Source of the DNA: Smittia aterrima
Lineage: Eukaryota > Arthropoda > Insecta > Diptera > Chironomidae
Assembly: GCA_033063855.1 (NCBI GenBank)
Contig: CP093831.1
Span: 18,786,001-18,850,000 of the forward strand
Direction: 5' to 3'
Length of the DNA: 64,000 nucleotides
Positions 1-15,000 of this stretch are shown here, piece after piece (the first letter of the stretch is position 1; the number at the start of each line of letters is the position of its first letter). Below the pieces are notes generated by a model, which saw only the letters and a program-made list of their open reading frames with translations, searched no databases and was not told the origin of the DNA. The translations under genes and the position numbers were made by a program.

Positions 1-3000
1 CTCATTTGTATTGAATTTGAGCAAAATGAACGATAAAGAGGTTTTTAAAGCCATAACTTTGGTTTTGAAAAATTTTTTTTTGCTCAGAAAGGAAAAAGTT
101 GAAAACCAAAAAAAAATTTTTTTGCTCGGAAACGAAAAATTTGATTAACAACGAGCTCATTTGTATTGAATTTGAGCAAAATGAACGATAAAGAGGTTTT
201 TAAAGCCATAACTTTGGTTTTGAAAATTTTTTTTTGCTCAGAAAGGAAAAAGTTGAAAACCAAAAAAAATTTTTTTGCTCGGAAACGAAAAATTTGATTA
301 ACAACGAGCTCATTTGTATTGAATTTGAGCAAAATGAACGATAAAGAGGTTTTTAAAGCCATAACTTTGGTTTTGAAAAATTTTTTTTTGCTCAGAAAGG
401 AAAAAGTTGAAAACCAAAAAAAAATTTTTTTGCTCGGAAACGAAAAATTTGATTAACAACGAGCTCATTTGTATTGAATTTGAGCAAAATGAACGATAAA
501 GAGGTTTTTAAAGCCATAACTTTGGTTTTGAAAAATTTTTTTTTGCTCAGAAAGGAAAAAGTTGAAAACCAAAAAAAAATTTTTTTGCTCGGAAACGAAA
601 AATTTGATTAACAACGAGCTCATTTGTATTGAATTTGAGCAAAATGAACGATAAAGAGGTTTTTAAAGCCATAACTTTGGTTTTGAAAAATTTTTTTTTG
701 CTCAGAAAGGAAAAAGTTGAAAACCAAAAAAAAAGTTTTGCTCGGAAACGAAAAATTTGATTAACAACGAGCTCATTTGTATTGAATTTGAGCAAAATGA
801 ACGATAAAGAGGTTTTTAAAGCCATTACTTTGGTTTTGAAAAATTTTTTTTTGCTCAGAAAGGAAAAAGTTGAAAACCAAAAAAAAATTTTTTTGCTCGG
901 AAACGAAAAATTTGATTAACAACGAGCTCATTTGTATTGAATTTGAGCAAAATGAACGATAAAGAGGTTTTTAAAGCCATAACTTTGGTTTTGAAAAATT
1001 TTTTTTTGCTCAGAAAGGAAAAAGTTGAAAACCAAAAAAAAATTTTTTTGCTCGGAAACGAAAAATTTGATTAACAACGAGCTCATTTGTATTGAATTTG
1101 AGCAAAATGAACGATAAAGAGGTTTTTAAAGCCATAACTTTGGTTTTGAAAAATTTTTTTTTGCTCAGAAAGGAAAAAGTTGAAAACCAAAAAAAAATTT
1201 TTTTGCTCGGAAACGAAAAATTTGATTAACAACGAGCTCATTTGTATTGAATTTGAGCAAAATGAACGATAAAGAGGTTTTTAAAGCCATAACTTTGGTT
1301 TTGAAAAATTTTTTTTTGCTCAGAAAGGAAAAAGTTGAAAACCAAAAAAAATTTTTTTGCTCGGAAACGAAAAATTTGATTAACAACGAGCTCATTTGTA
1401 TTGAATTTGAGCAAAATGAACGATAAAGAGGTTTTTAAAGCCATAACTTTGGTTTTGAAAATTTTTTTTTTGCTCAGAAAGGAAAAAGTTGAAAACCAAA
1501 AAAAAATTTTTTTGCTCGGAAACGAAAAATTTGATTAACAACGAGCTCATTTGTATTGAATTTGAGCAAAATGAACGATAAAGAGGTTTTTAAAGCCATA
1601 ACTTTGGTTTTGAAAAATTTTTTTTTTGCTCAGAAAGGAAAAAGTTGAAAACCAAAAAAAAATTTTTTTGCTCGGAAACGAAAAATTTGATTAACAACGA
1701 GCTCATTTGTATTGAATTTGAGCAAAATGAACGATAAAGAGGTTTTTAAAGCCATAACTTTGGTTTTGAAAAATTTTTTTTGCTCAGAAAGGAAAAAGTT
1801 GAAAACCAAAAAAAAATTTTTTTGCTCGGAAACGAAAAATTTGATTAACAACGAGCTCATTTGTATTGAATTTGAGCAAAATGAACGATAAAGAGGTTTT
1901 TAAAGCCATAACTTTGGTTTTGAAAAATTTTTTTTTTTGCTCAGAAAGGAAAAAGTTGAAAACCAAAAAAAAATTTTTTTGCTCGGAAACGAAAAATTTG
2001 ATTAACAACGAGCTCATTTGTATTGAATTTGAGCAAAATGAACGATAAAGAGGTTTTTAAAGCCATAACTTTGGTTTTGAAAAATTTTTTTTGCTCAGAA
2101 AGGAAAAAGTTGAAAACCAAAAAAAAATTTTTTTGCTCGGAAACGAAAAATTTGATTAACAACGAGCTCATTTGTATTGAATTTGAGCAAAATGAACGAT
2201 AAAGAGGTTTTTAAAGCCATAACTTTGGTTTTGAAAATTTTTTTTTGCTCAGAAAGGAAAAAGTTGAAAACCAAAAAAAAAATTTTTTTGCTCGGAAACG
2301 AAAAATTTGATTAACAACGAGCTCATTTGTATTGAATTTGAGCAAAATGAACGATAAAGAGGTTTTTAAAGCCATAACTTTGGTTTTGAAAAATTTTTTT
2401 TTTGCTCAGAAAGGAAAAAGTTGAAAACCAAAAAAAAATTTTTTTGCTCGGAAACGAAAAATTTGATTAACAACGAGCTCATTTGTATTGAATTTGAGCA
2501 AAATGAACGATAAAGAGGTTTTTAAAGCCATAACTTTGGTTTTGAAAATTTTTTTTTTGCTCAGGAAGGAAAAAGTTGAAAACCAAAAAAAAATTTTTTT
2601 GCTCGGAAACGAAAAATTTGATTAACAACGAGCTCATTTGTATTGAATTTGAGCAAAATGAACGATAAAGAGGTTTTTAAAGCCATAACTTTGGTTTTGA
2701 AAAATTTTTTTTGCTCAGAAAGGAAAAAGTTGAAAACCAAAAAAAAATTTTTTTGCTCGGAAACGAAAAATTTGATTAACAACGAGCTCATTTGTATTGA
2801 ATTTGAGCAAAATGAACGATAAAGAGGTTTTTAAAGCCATAACTTTGGTTTTGAAAATTTTTTTTTTGCTCAGAAAGGAAAAAGTTGAAAACCGAAAAAA
2901 AATTTTTTTGCTCGGAAACGAAAAATTTGATTAACAACGAGCTCATTTGTATTGAATTTGAGCAAAATGAACGATAAAGAGGTTTTTAAAGCCATAACTT

Positions 3001-6000
3001 TGGTTTTGAAAAATTTTTGTTTTGCTCAGAAAGGAAAAAGTTGAAAACCAAAAAAAAATTTTTTTGCTCGGAAACGAAAAATTTGATTAACAACGAGCTC
3101 ATTTGTATTGAATTTGAGCAAAATGAACGATAAAGAGGTTTTTAAAGCCATAACTTTGGTTTTGAAAAATTTTTTTTGCTCAGAAAGGAAAAAGTTGAAA
3201 ACCAAAAAAAAATTTTTTTGCTCGGAAACGAAAAATTTGATTTAACAACGAGCTCATTTGTATTGAATTTGAGCAAAATGAACGATAAAGAGGTTTTTAA
3301 AGCCATAACTTTGGTTTTGAAAATTTTTTTTTGCTCAGAAAGGAAAAAGTTGAAAACCAAAAAAAAATTTTTTTGCTCGGAAACGAAAAATTTGATTAAC
3401 AACGAGCTCATTTGTATTGAATTTGAGCAAAATGAACGATAAAGAGGTTTTTAAAGCCATAACTTTGGTTTTGAAAAATTTTTTTTTGCTCAGAAAGGAA
3501 AAAGTTGAAAACCAAAAAAAAATTTTTTTGCTCGGAAACGAAAAATTTGATTAACAACGAGCTCATTTGTATTGAATTTGAGCAAAATGAACGATAAAGA
3601 GGTTTTTAAAGCCATAACTTTGGTTTTGAAAAAATTTTTTTTTGCTCAGAAAGGAAAAAGTTGAAAACCAAAAAAAAATTTTTTTGCTCGGAAACGAAAA
3701 ATTTGATTAACAACGAGCTCATTTGTATTGAATTTGAGCAAAATGAACGATAAAGAGGTTTTTAAAGCCATAACTTTGGTTTTGAAAAATTTTTTTTTTG
3801 CTCAGAAAGGAAAAAGTTGAAAACCAAAAAAAAATTTTTTTGCTCGGAAACGAAAAATTTGATTAACAACGAGCTCATTTGTATTGAATTTGAGCAAAAT
3901 GAACGATAAAGAGGTTTTTAAAGCCATAACTTTGGTTTTGAAAAATTTTTTTTTGCTCAGAAAGGAAAAAGTTGAAAACCAAAAAAAAATTTTTTTGCTC
4001 GGAAACGAAAAATTTGATTAACAACGAGCTCATTTGTATTGAATTTGAGCAAAATGAACGATAAAGAGGTTTTTAAAGCCATAACTTTGGTTTTGAAAAA
4101 TTTTTTTTGCTCAGAAAGGAAAAAGTTGAAAACCAAAAAAAAATTTTTTTGCTCGGAAACGAAAAATTTGATTAACAACGAGCTCATTTGTATTGAATTT
4201 GAGCAAAATGAACGATAAAGAGGTTTTTAAAGCCATAACTTTGGTTTTGAAAATTTTTTTTTGCTCAGGAAAGGAAAAAGTTGAAAACCAAAAAAAAATT
4301 TTTTTGCTCGGAAACGAAAAATTTGATTAACAACGAGCTCATTTGTATTGAATTTGAGCAAAATGAACGATAAAGAGGTTTTTAAAGCCATAACTTTGGT
4401 TTTGAAAAATTTTTTTTTTGCTCAGAAAGGAAAAAGTTGAAAACCAAAAAAAAATTTTTTTGCTCGGAAACGAAAAATTTGATTAACAACGAGCTCATTT
4501 GTATTGAATTTGAGCAAAATGAACGATAAAGAGGTTTTTAAAGCCATAACTTTGGTTTTGAAAATTTTTTTTGCTCAGGAAGGAAAAAGTTGAAAACCAA
4601 AAAAAAATTTTTTTGCTCGGAAACGAAAAATTTGATTAACAACGAGCTCATTTGTATTGAATTTGAGCAAAATGAACGATAAAGAGGTTTTTAAAGCCAT
4701 AACTTTGGTTTTGAAAAATTTTTTTTTGCTCAGAAAGGAAAAAGTTGAAAACCAAAAAAAAATTTTTTTGCTCGGAAACGAAAAATTTGATTTACAACGA
4801 GCTCATTTGTATTGAATTTGAGCAAAATGAACGATAAAGAGGTTTTTAAAGCCATAACTTTGGTTTTGAAAAATTTTTTTTTGCTCAGAAAGGAAAAAGT
4901 TGAAAACCAAAAAAAAATTTTTTTGCTCGGAAACGAAAAATTTGATTAACAACGAGCTCATTTGTATTGAATTTGAGCAAAATGAACGATAAAGAGGTTT
5001 TTAAAGCCATAACTTTGGTTTTGAAAAATTTTTTTTTGCTCAGGAAGGAAAAAGTTGAAAACCAAAAAAAAATTTTTTTGCTCGGAAACGAAAAATTTGA
5101 TTAACAACGAGCTCATTTGTATTGAATTTGAGCAAAATGAACGATAAAGAGGTTTTTAAAGCCATAACTTTGGTTTTGAAAAATTTTTTTTTTGCTCAGG
5201 AAGGAAAAAGTTGAAAACCAAAAAAAAATTTTTTTGCTCGGAAACGAAAAATTTGATTAACAACGAGCTCATTTGTATTGAATTTGAGCAAAATGAACGA
5301 TAAAGAGGTTTTTAAAGCCATAACTTTGGTTTTGAAAAATTTTTTTTTGCTCAGAAAGGAAAAAGTTGAAAACCAAAAAAAAATTTTTTTGCTCGGAAAC
5401 GAAAAATTTGATTAACAACGAGCTCATTTGTATTGAATTTGAGCAAAATGAACGATAAAGAGGTTTTTAAAGCCATAACTTTGGTTTTGAAAAATTTTTT
5501 TTTGCTCAGAAAGGAAAAAAGTTGAAAACCAAAAAAAAATTTTTTTGCTCGGAAACGAAAAATTTGATTAACAACGAGCTCATTTGTATTGAATTTGAGC
5601 AAAATGAACGATAAAGAGGTTTTTAAAGCCATAACTTTGGTTTTGAAAATTTTTTTTTGCTCAGAAAGGAAAAAGTTGAAAACCAAAAAAAATTTTTTGC
5701 TCGGAAACGAAAAATTTGATTAACAACGAGCTCATTTGTATTGAATTTGAGCAAAATGAACGATAAAGAGGTTTTTAAAGCCATAACTTTGGTTTTGAAA
5801 AATTTTTTTTTTGCTCAGAAAGGAAAAAGTTGAAAACCAAAAAAAAATTTTTTTTGCTCGGAAACGAAAAATTTGATTAACAACGAGCTCATTTGTATTG
5901 AATTTGAGCAAAATGAACGATAAAGAGGTTTTTAAAGCCATAACTTTGGTTTTGAAAATTTTTTTTTGCTCAGGAAGGAAAAAGTTGAAAACCAAAAAAA

Positions 6001-9000
6001 AATTTTTTTGCTCGGAAACGAAAAATTTGATTAACAACGAGCTCATTTGTATTGAATTTGAGCAAAATGAACGATAAAGAGGTTTTTAAAGCCATAACTT
6101 TGGTTTTGAAAAATTTTTTTTTGCTCAGAAAGGAAAAAGTTGAAAACCAAAAAAAAATTTTTTTGCTCGGAAACGAAAAATTTGATTAACAACGAGCTCA
6201 TTTGTATTGAATTTGAGCAAAATGAACGATAAAGAGGTTTTTAAAGCCATAACTTTGGTTTTGAAAAATTTTTTTTTGCTCAGGAAGAAAAAAGTTGAAA
6301 ACCAAAAAAAAATTTTTTTGCTCGGAAACGAAAAATTTGATTAACAACGAGCTCATTTGTATTGAATTTGAGCAAAATGAACGATAAAGAGGTTTTTAAA
6401 GCCATAACTTTGGTTTTGAAAAATTTTTTTTTGCTCAGAAAGAAAAAAGTTGAAAACCAAAAAAAAATTTTTTTGCTCGGAAACGAAAAATTTGATTAAC
6501 AACGAGCTCATTTGTATTGAATTTGAGCAAAATGAACGATAAAGAGGTTTTTAAAGCCATAACTTTGGTTTTGAAAAATTTTTTTTTTGCTCAGGAAGGA
6601 AAAAGTTGAAAACCAAAAAAAAATTTTTTTGCTCGGAAACGAAAAATTTGATTAACAACGAGCTCATTTGTATTGAATTTGAGCAAAATGAACGATAAAG
6701 AGGTTTTTAAAGCCATAACTTTGGTTTTGAAAAATTTTTTTTTGCTCAGAAAGGAAAAAGTTGAAAACCAAAAAAAATTTTTTTGCTCGGAAACGAAAAA
6801 TTTGATTAACAACGAGCTCATTTGTATTGAATTTGAGCAAAATGAACGATAAAGAGGTTTTTAAAGCCATAACTTTGGTTTTGAAAAATTTTTTTTTTTT
6901 GCTCAGAAAGGAAAAAGTTGAAAACCAAAAAAAAATTTTTTTGCTCGGAAACGAAAAATTTGATTAACAACGAGCTCATTTGTATTGAATTTGAGCAAAA
7001 TGAACGATAAAGAGGTTTTTAAAGCCATAACTTTGGTTTTGAAAAATTTTTTTTTGCTCAGAAAGGAAAAAGTTGAAAACCAAAAAAAAATTTTTTTGCT
7101 CGGAAACGAAAAATTTGATTAACAACGAGCTCATTTGTATTGAATTTGAGCAAAATGAACGATAAAGAGGTTTTTAAAGCCATAACTTTGGTTTTGAAAT
7201 TTTTTTTTTGCTCAGAAAGGAAAAAGTTGAAAACCAAAAAAAAATTTTTTGCTCGGAAACGAAAAATTTGATTAACAACGAGCTCATTTGTATTGAATTT
7301 GAGCAAAATGAACGATAAAGAGGTTTTTAAAGCCATAACTTTGGTTTTGAAAAATTTTTTTTTGCTCAGAAAGGAAAAAGTTGAAAACCAAAAAAAAATT
7401 TTTTTGCTCGGAAACGAAAAATTTGATTAACAACGAGCTCATTTGTATTGAATTTGAGCAAAATGAACGATAAAGAGGTTTTTAAAGCCATAACTTTGGT
7501 TTTGAAAAATTTTTTTTTGCTCAGAAAGGAAAAAGTTGAAAACCAAAAAAAAATTTTTTTGCTCGGAAACGAAAAATTTGATTAACAACGAGCTCATTTG
7601 TATTGAATTTGAGCAAAATGAACGATAAAGAGGTTTTTAAAGCCATAACTTTGGTTTTGAAAAATTTTTTTTTTGCTCAGAAAGGAAAAAGTTGAAAACC
7701 AAAAAAAAATTTTTTTGCTCGGAAACGAAAAATTTGATTAACAACGAGCTCATTTGTATTGAATTTGAGCAAAATGAACGATAAAGAGGTTTTTAAAGCC
7801 ATAACTTTGGTTTTGAAAAATTTTTTTTTGCTCAGAAAGGAAAAAGTTGAAAACCAAAAAAAAATTTTTTTGCTCGGAAACGAAAAATTTGATTAACAAC
7901 GAGCTCATTTGTATTGAATTTGAGCAAAATGAACGATAAAGAGGTTTTTAAAGCCATAACTTTGGTTTTGAAAAATTTTTTTTTGCTCAGAAAGGAAAAA
8001 GTTGAAAACCAAAAAAATTTTTTTGCTCGGAAACGAAAAATTTGATTAACAACGAGCTCATTTGTATTGAATTTGAGCAAAATGAACGATAAAGAGGTTT
8101 TTAAAGCCATAACTTTGGTTTTGAAAAATTTTTTTTTGCTCAGAAAGGAAAAAGTTGAAAACCAAAAAAAAATTTTTTTGCTCGGAAACGAAAAATTTGA
8201 TTAACAACGAGCTCATTTGTATTGAATTTGAGCAAAATGAACGATAAAGAGGTTTTTAAAGCCATAACTTTGGTTTTGAAAATTTTTTTTTGCTCAGAAA
8301 GGAAAAAGTTGAAAACCAAAAAAAATTTTTTTGCTCGGAAACGAAAAATTTGATTAACAACGAGCTCATTTGTATTGAATTTGAGCAAAATGAACGATAA
8401 AGAGGTTTTTAAAGCCATAACTTTGGTTTTGAAAATTTTTTTTTTGCTCAGAAAGGAAAAAGTTGAAAACCAAAAAAAAATTTTTTTGCTCGGAAACGAA
8501 AAATTTGATTAACAACGAGCTCATTTGTATTGAATTTGAGCAAAATGAACGATAAAGAGGTTTTTAAAGCCATAACTTTGGTTTTGAAAAATTTTTTTTT
8601 TGCTCAGAAAGGAAAAAGTTGAAAACCAAAAAAAATTTTTTTGCTCGGAAACGAAAAATTTGATTAACAACGAGCTCATTTGTATTGAATTTGAGCAAAA
8701 TGAACGATAAAGAGGTTTTTAAAGCCATAACTTTGGTTTTGAAAAATTTTTTTTTGCTCAGAAAGGAAAAAGTTGAAAACCAAAAAAAAAATTTTTTTGC
8801 TCGGAAACGAAAAATTTGATTAACAACGAGCTCATTTGTATTGAATTTGAGCAAAATGAACGATAAAGAGGTTTTTAAAGCCATAACTTTGGTTTTGAAA
8901 AATTTTTTTTTGCTCAGAAAGGAAAAAGTTGAAAACCAAAAAAAAATTTTTTTGCTCGGAAACGAAAATTTTGATTAACAACGAGCTCATTTGTATTGAA

Positions 9001-12000
9001 TTTGAGCAAAATGAACGATAAAGAGGTTTTTAAAGCCATAACTTTGGTTTTGAAAATTTTTTTTTTGCTCAGAAAGGAAAAAGTTGAAAACCAAAAAAAA
9101 ATTTTTTTGCTCGGAAACGAAAATTTTGATTAACAACGAGCTCATTTGTATTGAATTTGAGCAAAATGAACGATAAAGAGGTTTTTAAAGCCATAACTTT
9201 GGTTTTGAAAATTTTTTTTTGCTCAGAAAGGAAAAAGTTGAAAACCAAAAAAAATTTTTTTGCTCGGAAACGAAAAATTTGAATAACAACGAGCTCATTT
9301 GTATTGAATTTGAGCAAAATGAACGATAAAGAGGTTTTTAAAGCCATAACTTTGGTTTTGAAAAATTTTTTTTTGCTCAGAAAGGAAAAAGTTGAAAACC
9401 AAAAAAAAATTTTTTTGCTCGGAAACGAAAAATTTGATTAACAACGAGCTCATTTGTATTGAATTTGAGCAAAATGAACGATAAAGAGGTTTTTAAAGCC
9501 ATAACTTTGGTTTTGAAAAATTTTTTTTTGCTCAAGGAAAAAGTTGAAAACCAAAAAAATATTTTTTTGCTCGGAAACGAAAAATTTGATTAACAACGAG
9601 CTCATTTGTATTGAATTTGAGCAAAATGAACGATAAAGAGGTTTTTAAAGCCATAACTTTGGTTTTGAAAAATTTTTTTTTTGCTCAGGAAGGAAAAAGT
9701 TGAAAACCAAAAAAAAATTTTTTTGCTCGGAAACGAAAAATTTGATTTACAACGAGCTCATTTGTATTGAATTTGAGCAAAATGAACGATAAAGAGGTTT
9801 TTAAAGCCATAACTTTGGTTTTGAAAAATTTTTTTTTTGCTCAGAAAGGAAAAAGTTGAAAACCAAAAAAAAATTTTTTTGCTCGGAAACGAAAAATTTG
9901 ATTAACAACGAGCTCATTTGTATTGAATTTGAGCAAAATGAACGATAAAGAGGTTTTTAAAGCCATAACTTTGGTTTTGAAAAATTTTTTTTTTGCTCAG
10001 GAAGGAAAAAGTTGAAAACCAAAAAAAAATTTTTTTGCTCGGAAACGAAAAATTTGATTAACAACGAGCTCATTTGTATTGAATTTGAGCAAAATGAACG
10101 ATAAAGAGGTTTTTAAAGCCATAACTTTGGTTTTGAAAATTTTTTTTTGTTCAGAAAGGAAAAAGTTGAAAACCAAAAAAAAATTTTTTTGCTCGGAAAC
10201 GAAAAATTTGATTAACAACGAGCTCATTTGTATTGAATTTGAGCAAAATGAACGATAAAGAGGTTTTTAAAGCCATAACTTTGGTTTTGAAAAATTTTTT
10301 TTTTGCTCAGAAAGGAAAAAGTTGAAAACCAAAAAAAAATTTTTTTGCTCGGAAACGAAAAATTTGATTAACAACGAGCTCATTTGTATTGAATTTGAGC
10401 AAAATGAACGATAAAGAGGTTTTTAAAGCCATAACTTTGGTTTTGAAAAATTTTTTTTTTGCTCAGAAAGGAAAAAGTTGAAAACCAAAAAAAAATTTTT
10501 TTGCTCGGAAACGAAAAATTTGATTAACAACGAGCTCATTTGTATTGAATTTGAGCAAAATGAACGATAAAGAGGTTTTTAAAGCCATAACTTTGGTTTT
10601 GAAAATTTTTTTTTGCTCAGGAAGGAAAAAGTTGAAAACCAAAAAAAAATTTTTTTGCTCGGAAACGAAAAATTTGATTAACAACGAGCTCATTTGTATT
10701 GAATTTGAGCAAAATGAACGATAAAGAGGTTTTTAAAGCCATAACTTTGGTTTTGAAAATTTTTTTTTTGCTCAGAAAGGAAAAAGTTGAAAACCAAAAA
10801 AAAATTTTTTTGCTCGGAAACGAAAAATTTGATTAACAACGAGCTCATTTGTATTGAATTTGAGCAAAATGAACGATAAAGAGGTTTTTAAAGCCATAAC
10901 TTTGGTTTTGAAAATTTTTTTTTTTGCTCAGAAAGGAAAAAGTTGAAAACCAAAAAAAAATTTTTTTGCTCGGAAACGAAAAATTTGATTAACAACGAGC
11001 TCATTTGTATTGAATTTGAGCAAAATGAACGATAAAGAGGTTTTTAAAGCCATAACTTTGGTTTTGAAAAATTTTTTTTTTGCTCAGAAAGGAAAAAGTT
11101 GAAAACCAAAAAAAAATTTTTTTGCTCGGAAACGAAAAATTTGATTAACAACGAGCTCATTTGTATTGAATTTGAGCAAAATGAACGATAAAGAGGTTTT
11201 TAAAGCCATAACTTTGGTTTTGAAAAATTTTTTTTTGCTCAGAAAGGAAAAAGTTGAAAACCAAAAAAAAATTTTTTTGCTCGGAAACGAAAAATTTGAT
11301 TAACAACGAGCTCATTTGTATTGAATTTGAGCAAAATGAACGATAAAGAGGTTTTTAAAGCCATAACTTTGGTTTTGAAAAATTTTTTTTTTGCTCAGAA
11401 AGGAAAAAGTTGAAAACCAAAAAAAAAATTTTTTTGCTCGGAAACGAAAAATTTGATTAACAACGAGCTCATTTGTATTGAATTTGAGCAAAATGAACGA
11501 TAAAGAGGTTTTTAAAGCCATAACTTTGGTTTTGAAAAATTTTTTTTTTGCTCAGAAAGGAAAAAGTTGAAAACCAAAAAAAATTTTTTTGCTCGGAAAC
11601 GAAAAATTTGATTAACAACGAGCTCATTTGTATTGAATTTGAGCAAAATGAACGATAAAGAGGTTTTTAAAGCCATAACTTTGGTTTTGAAAATTTTTTT
11701 TTTGCTCAGGAAGGAAAAAGTTGAAAACCAAAAAAAATTTTTTTTGCTCGGAAACGAAAAATTTGATTAACAACGAGCTCATTTGTATTGAATTTGAGCA
11801 AAATGAACGATAAAGAGGTTTTTAAAGCCATAACTTTGGTTTTGAAAAATTTTTTTTTTGCTCAGAAAGGAAAAAGTTGAAAACCAAAAAAAAATTTTTT
11901 TGCTCGGAAACGAAAAATTTGATTAACAACGAGCTCATTTGTATTGAATTTGAGCAAAATGAACGATAAAGAGGTTTTTAAAGCCATAACTTTGGTTTTG

Positions 12001-15000
12001 AAAAATTTTTGTTTTGCTCAGAAAGGAAAAAGTTGAAAACCAAAAAAAAATTTTTTTGCTCGGAAACGAAAAATTTGATTAACAACGAGCTCATTTGTAT
12101 TGAATTTGAGCAAAATGAACGATAAAGAGGTTTTTAAAGCCATAACTTTGGTTTTGAAAATTTTTTTTTGCTCAGGAAGGAAAAAGTTGAAAACCGAAAA
12201 AAAATTTTTTGCTCGGAAACGAAAAATTTGATTAACAACGAGCTCATTTGTATTGAATTTGAGCAAAATGAACGATAAAGAGGTTTTTAAAGCCATAACT
12301 TTGGTTTTGAAAAATTTTTTTTTGCTCAGAAAGGAAAAAGTTGAAAACCAAAAAAAAATTTTTTTGCTCGGAAACGAAAAATTTGATTAACAACGAGCTC
12401 ATTTGTATTGAATTTGAGCAAAATGAACGATAAAGAGGTTTTTAAAGCCATAACTTTGGTTTTGAAAAATTTTTTTTTTGCTCAGAAAAGAAAAAGTTGA
12501 AAACCAAAAAAAAATTTTTTTGCTCGGAAACGAAAAATTTGATTTACAACGAGCTCATTTGTATTGAATTTGAGCAAAATGAACGATAAAGAGGTTTTTA
12601 AAGCCATAACTTTGGTTTTGAAAAATTTTTTTTTTGCTCAGAAAGGAAAAAGTTGAAAACCAAAAAAAATTTTTTTGCTCGGAAACGAAAAATTTGATTA
12701 ACAACGAGCTCATTTGTATTGAATTTGAGCAAAATGAACGATAAAGAGGTTTTTAAAGCCATAACTTTGGTTTTGAAAAATTTTTTTTTGCTCAGAAAGG
12801 AAAAAGTTGAAAACCAAAAAAAAATTTTTTTGCTCGGAAACGAAAAATTTGATTAACAACGAGCTCATTTGTATTGAATTTGAGCAAAATGAACGATAAA
12901 GAGGTTTTTAAAGCCATAACTTTGGTTTTGAAAAAATTTTTTTTTTGCTCAGAAAGGAAAAAGTTGAAAACCAAAAAAAAATTTTTTTGCTCGGAAACGA
13001 AAAATTTGATTAACAACGAGCTCATTTGTATTGAATTTGAGCAAAATGAACGATAAAGAGGTTTTTAAAGCCATAACTTTGGTTTTGAAAATTTTTGTTT
13101 TGCTCAGGAAGGAAAAAGTTGAAAACCAAAAAAAAATTTTTTTGCTCGGAAACGAAAAATTTGATTAACAACGAGCTCATTTGTATTGAATTTGAGCAAA
13201 ATGAACGATAAAGAGGTTTTTAAAGCCATAACTTTGGTTTTGAAAAATTTTTTTTTTTTGCTCAGAAAGGAAAAAGTTGAAAACCAAAAAAAAATTTTTT
13301 TGCTCGGAAACGAAAAATTTGATTAACAACGAGCTCATTTGTATTGAATTTGAGCAAAATGAACGATAAAGAGGTTTTTAAAGCCATAACTTTGGTTTTG
13401 AAAATTTTTTTTTTGCTCAGAAAGGAAAAAGTTGAAAACCAAAAAAAAATTTTTTTGCTCGGAAACGAAAAATTTGATTAACAACGAGCTCATTTGTATT
13501 GAATTTGAGCAAAATGAACGATAAAGAGGTTTTTAAAGCCATAACTTTGGTTTTGAAAAATTTTTGTTTTGCTCAGGAAGGAAAAAGTTGAAAACCAAAA
13601 AAAAATTTTTTTGCTCGGAAACGAAAAATTTGATTAACAACGAGCTCATTTGTATTGAATTTGAGCAAAATGAACGATAAAGAGGTTTTTAAAGCCATAA
13701 CTTTGGTTTTGAAAAATTTTTTTTTGCTCAGGAAGGAAAAAGTTGAAAACCAAAAAAAAATTTTTTTGCTCGGAAACGAAAAATTTGATTAACAACGAGC
13801 TCATTTGTATTGAATTTGAGCAAAATGAACGATAAAGAGGTTTTTAAAGCCATAACTTTGGTTTTGAAAAATTTTTTTTTGCTCAGGAAGGAAAAAGTTG
13901 AAAACCAAAAAAAAATTTTTTTGCTCGGAAACGAAAAATTTGATTAACAACGAGCTCATTTGTATTGAATTTGAGCAAAATGAACGATAAAGAGGTTTTT
14001 AAAGCCATAACTTTGGTTTTGAAAAATTTTTTTTTGCTCAGGAAGGAAAAAGTTGAAAACCAAAAAAAAATTTTTTTGCTCGGAAACGAAAAATTTGATT
14101 AACAACGAGCTCATTTGTATTGAATTTGAGCAAAATGAACGATAAAGAGGTTTTTAAAGCCATAACTTTGGTTTTGAAAAATTTTTTTTTGCTCAGGAAG
14201 GAAAAAGTTGAAAACCAAAAAAAAATTTTTTTGCTCGGAAACGAAAAATTTGATTAACAACGAGCTCATTTGTATTGAATTTGAGCAAAATGAACGATAA
14301 AGAGGTTTTTAAAGCCATAACTTTGGTTTTGAAAAATTTTTTTTTGCTCAGAAAGGAAAAAGTTGAAAACCAAAAAAAAATTTTTTTGCTCGGAAACGAA
14401 AAATTTGATTAACAACGAGCTCATTTGTATTGAATTTGAGCAAAATGAACGATAAAGAGGTTTTTAAAGCCATAACTTTGGTTTTGAAAATTTTTTTTTG
14501 CTCAGAAAGGAAAAAGTTGAAAACCAAAAAAAAATTTTTTTGCTCGGAAACGAAAAATTTGATTAACAACGAGCTCATTTGTATTGAATTTGAGCAAAAT
14601 GAACGATAAAGAGGTTTTTAAAGCCATAACTTTGGTTTTGAAAATTTTTTTTTGCTCAGAAAGGAAAAAGTTGAAAACCAAAAAAAAAATTTTTTTGCTC
14701 GGAAACGAAAAATTTGATTAACAACGAGCTCATTTGTATTGAATTTGAGCAAAATGAACGATAAAGAGGTTTTTAAAGCCATAACTTTGGTTTTGAAAAA
14801 TTTTTTTTTGCTCAGAAAGGAAAAAGTTGAAAACCAAAAAAAAATTTTTTTGCTCGGAAACGAAAAATTTGATTAACAACGAGCTCATTTGTATTGAATT
14901 TGAGCAAAATGAACGATAAAGAGGTTTTTAAAGCCATAACTTTGGTTTTGAAAATTTTTTTTTGCTCAGAAAGGAAAAAGTTGAAAACCAAAAAAAAATT

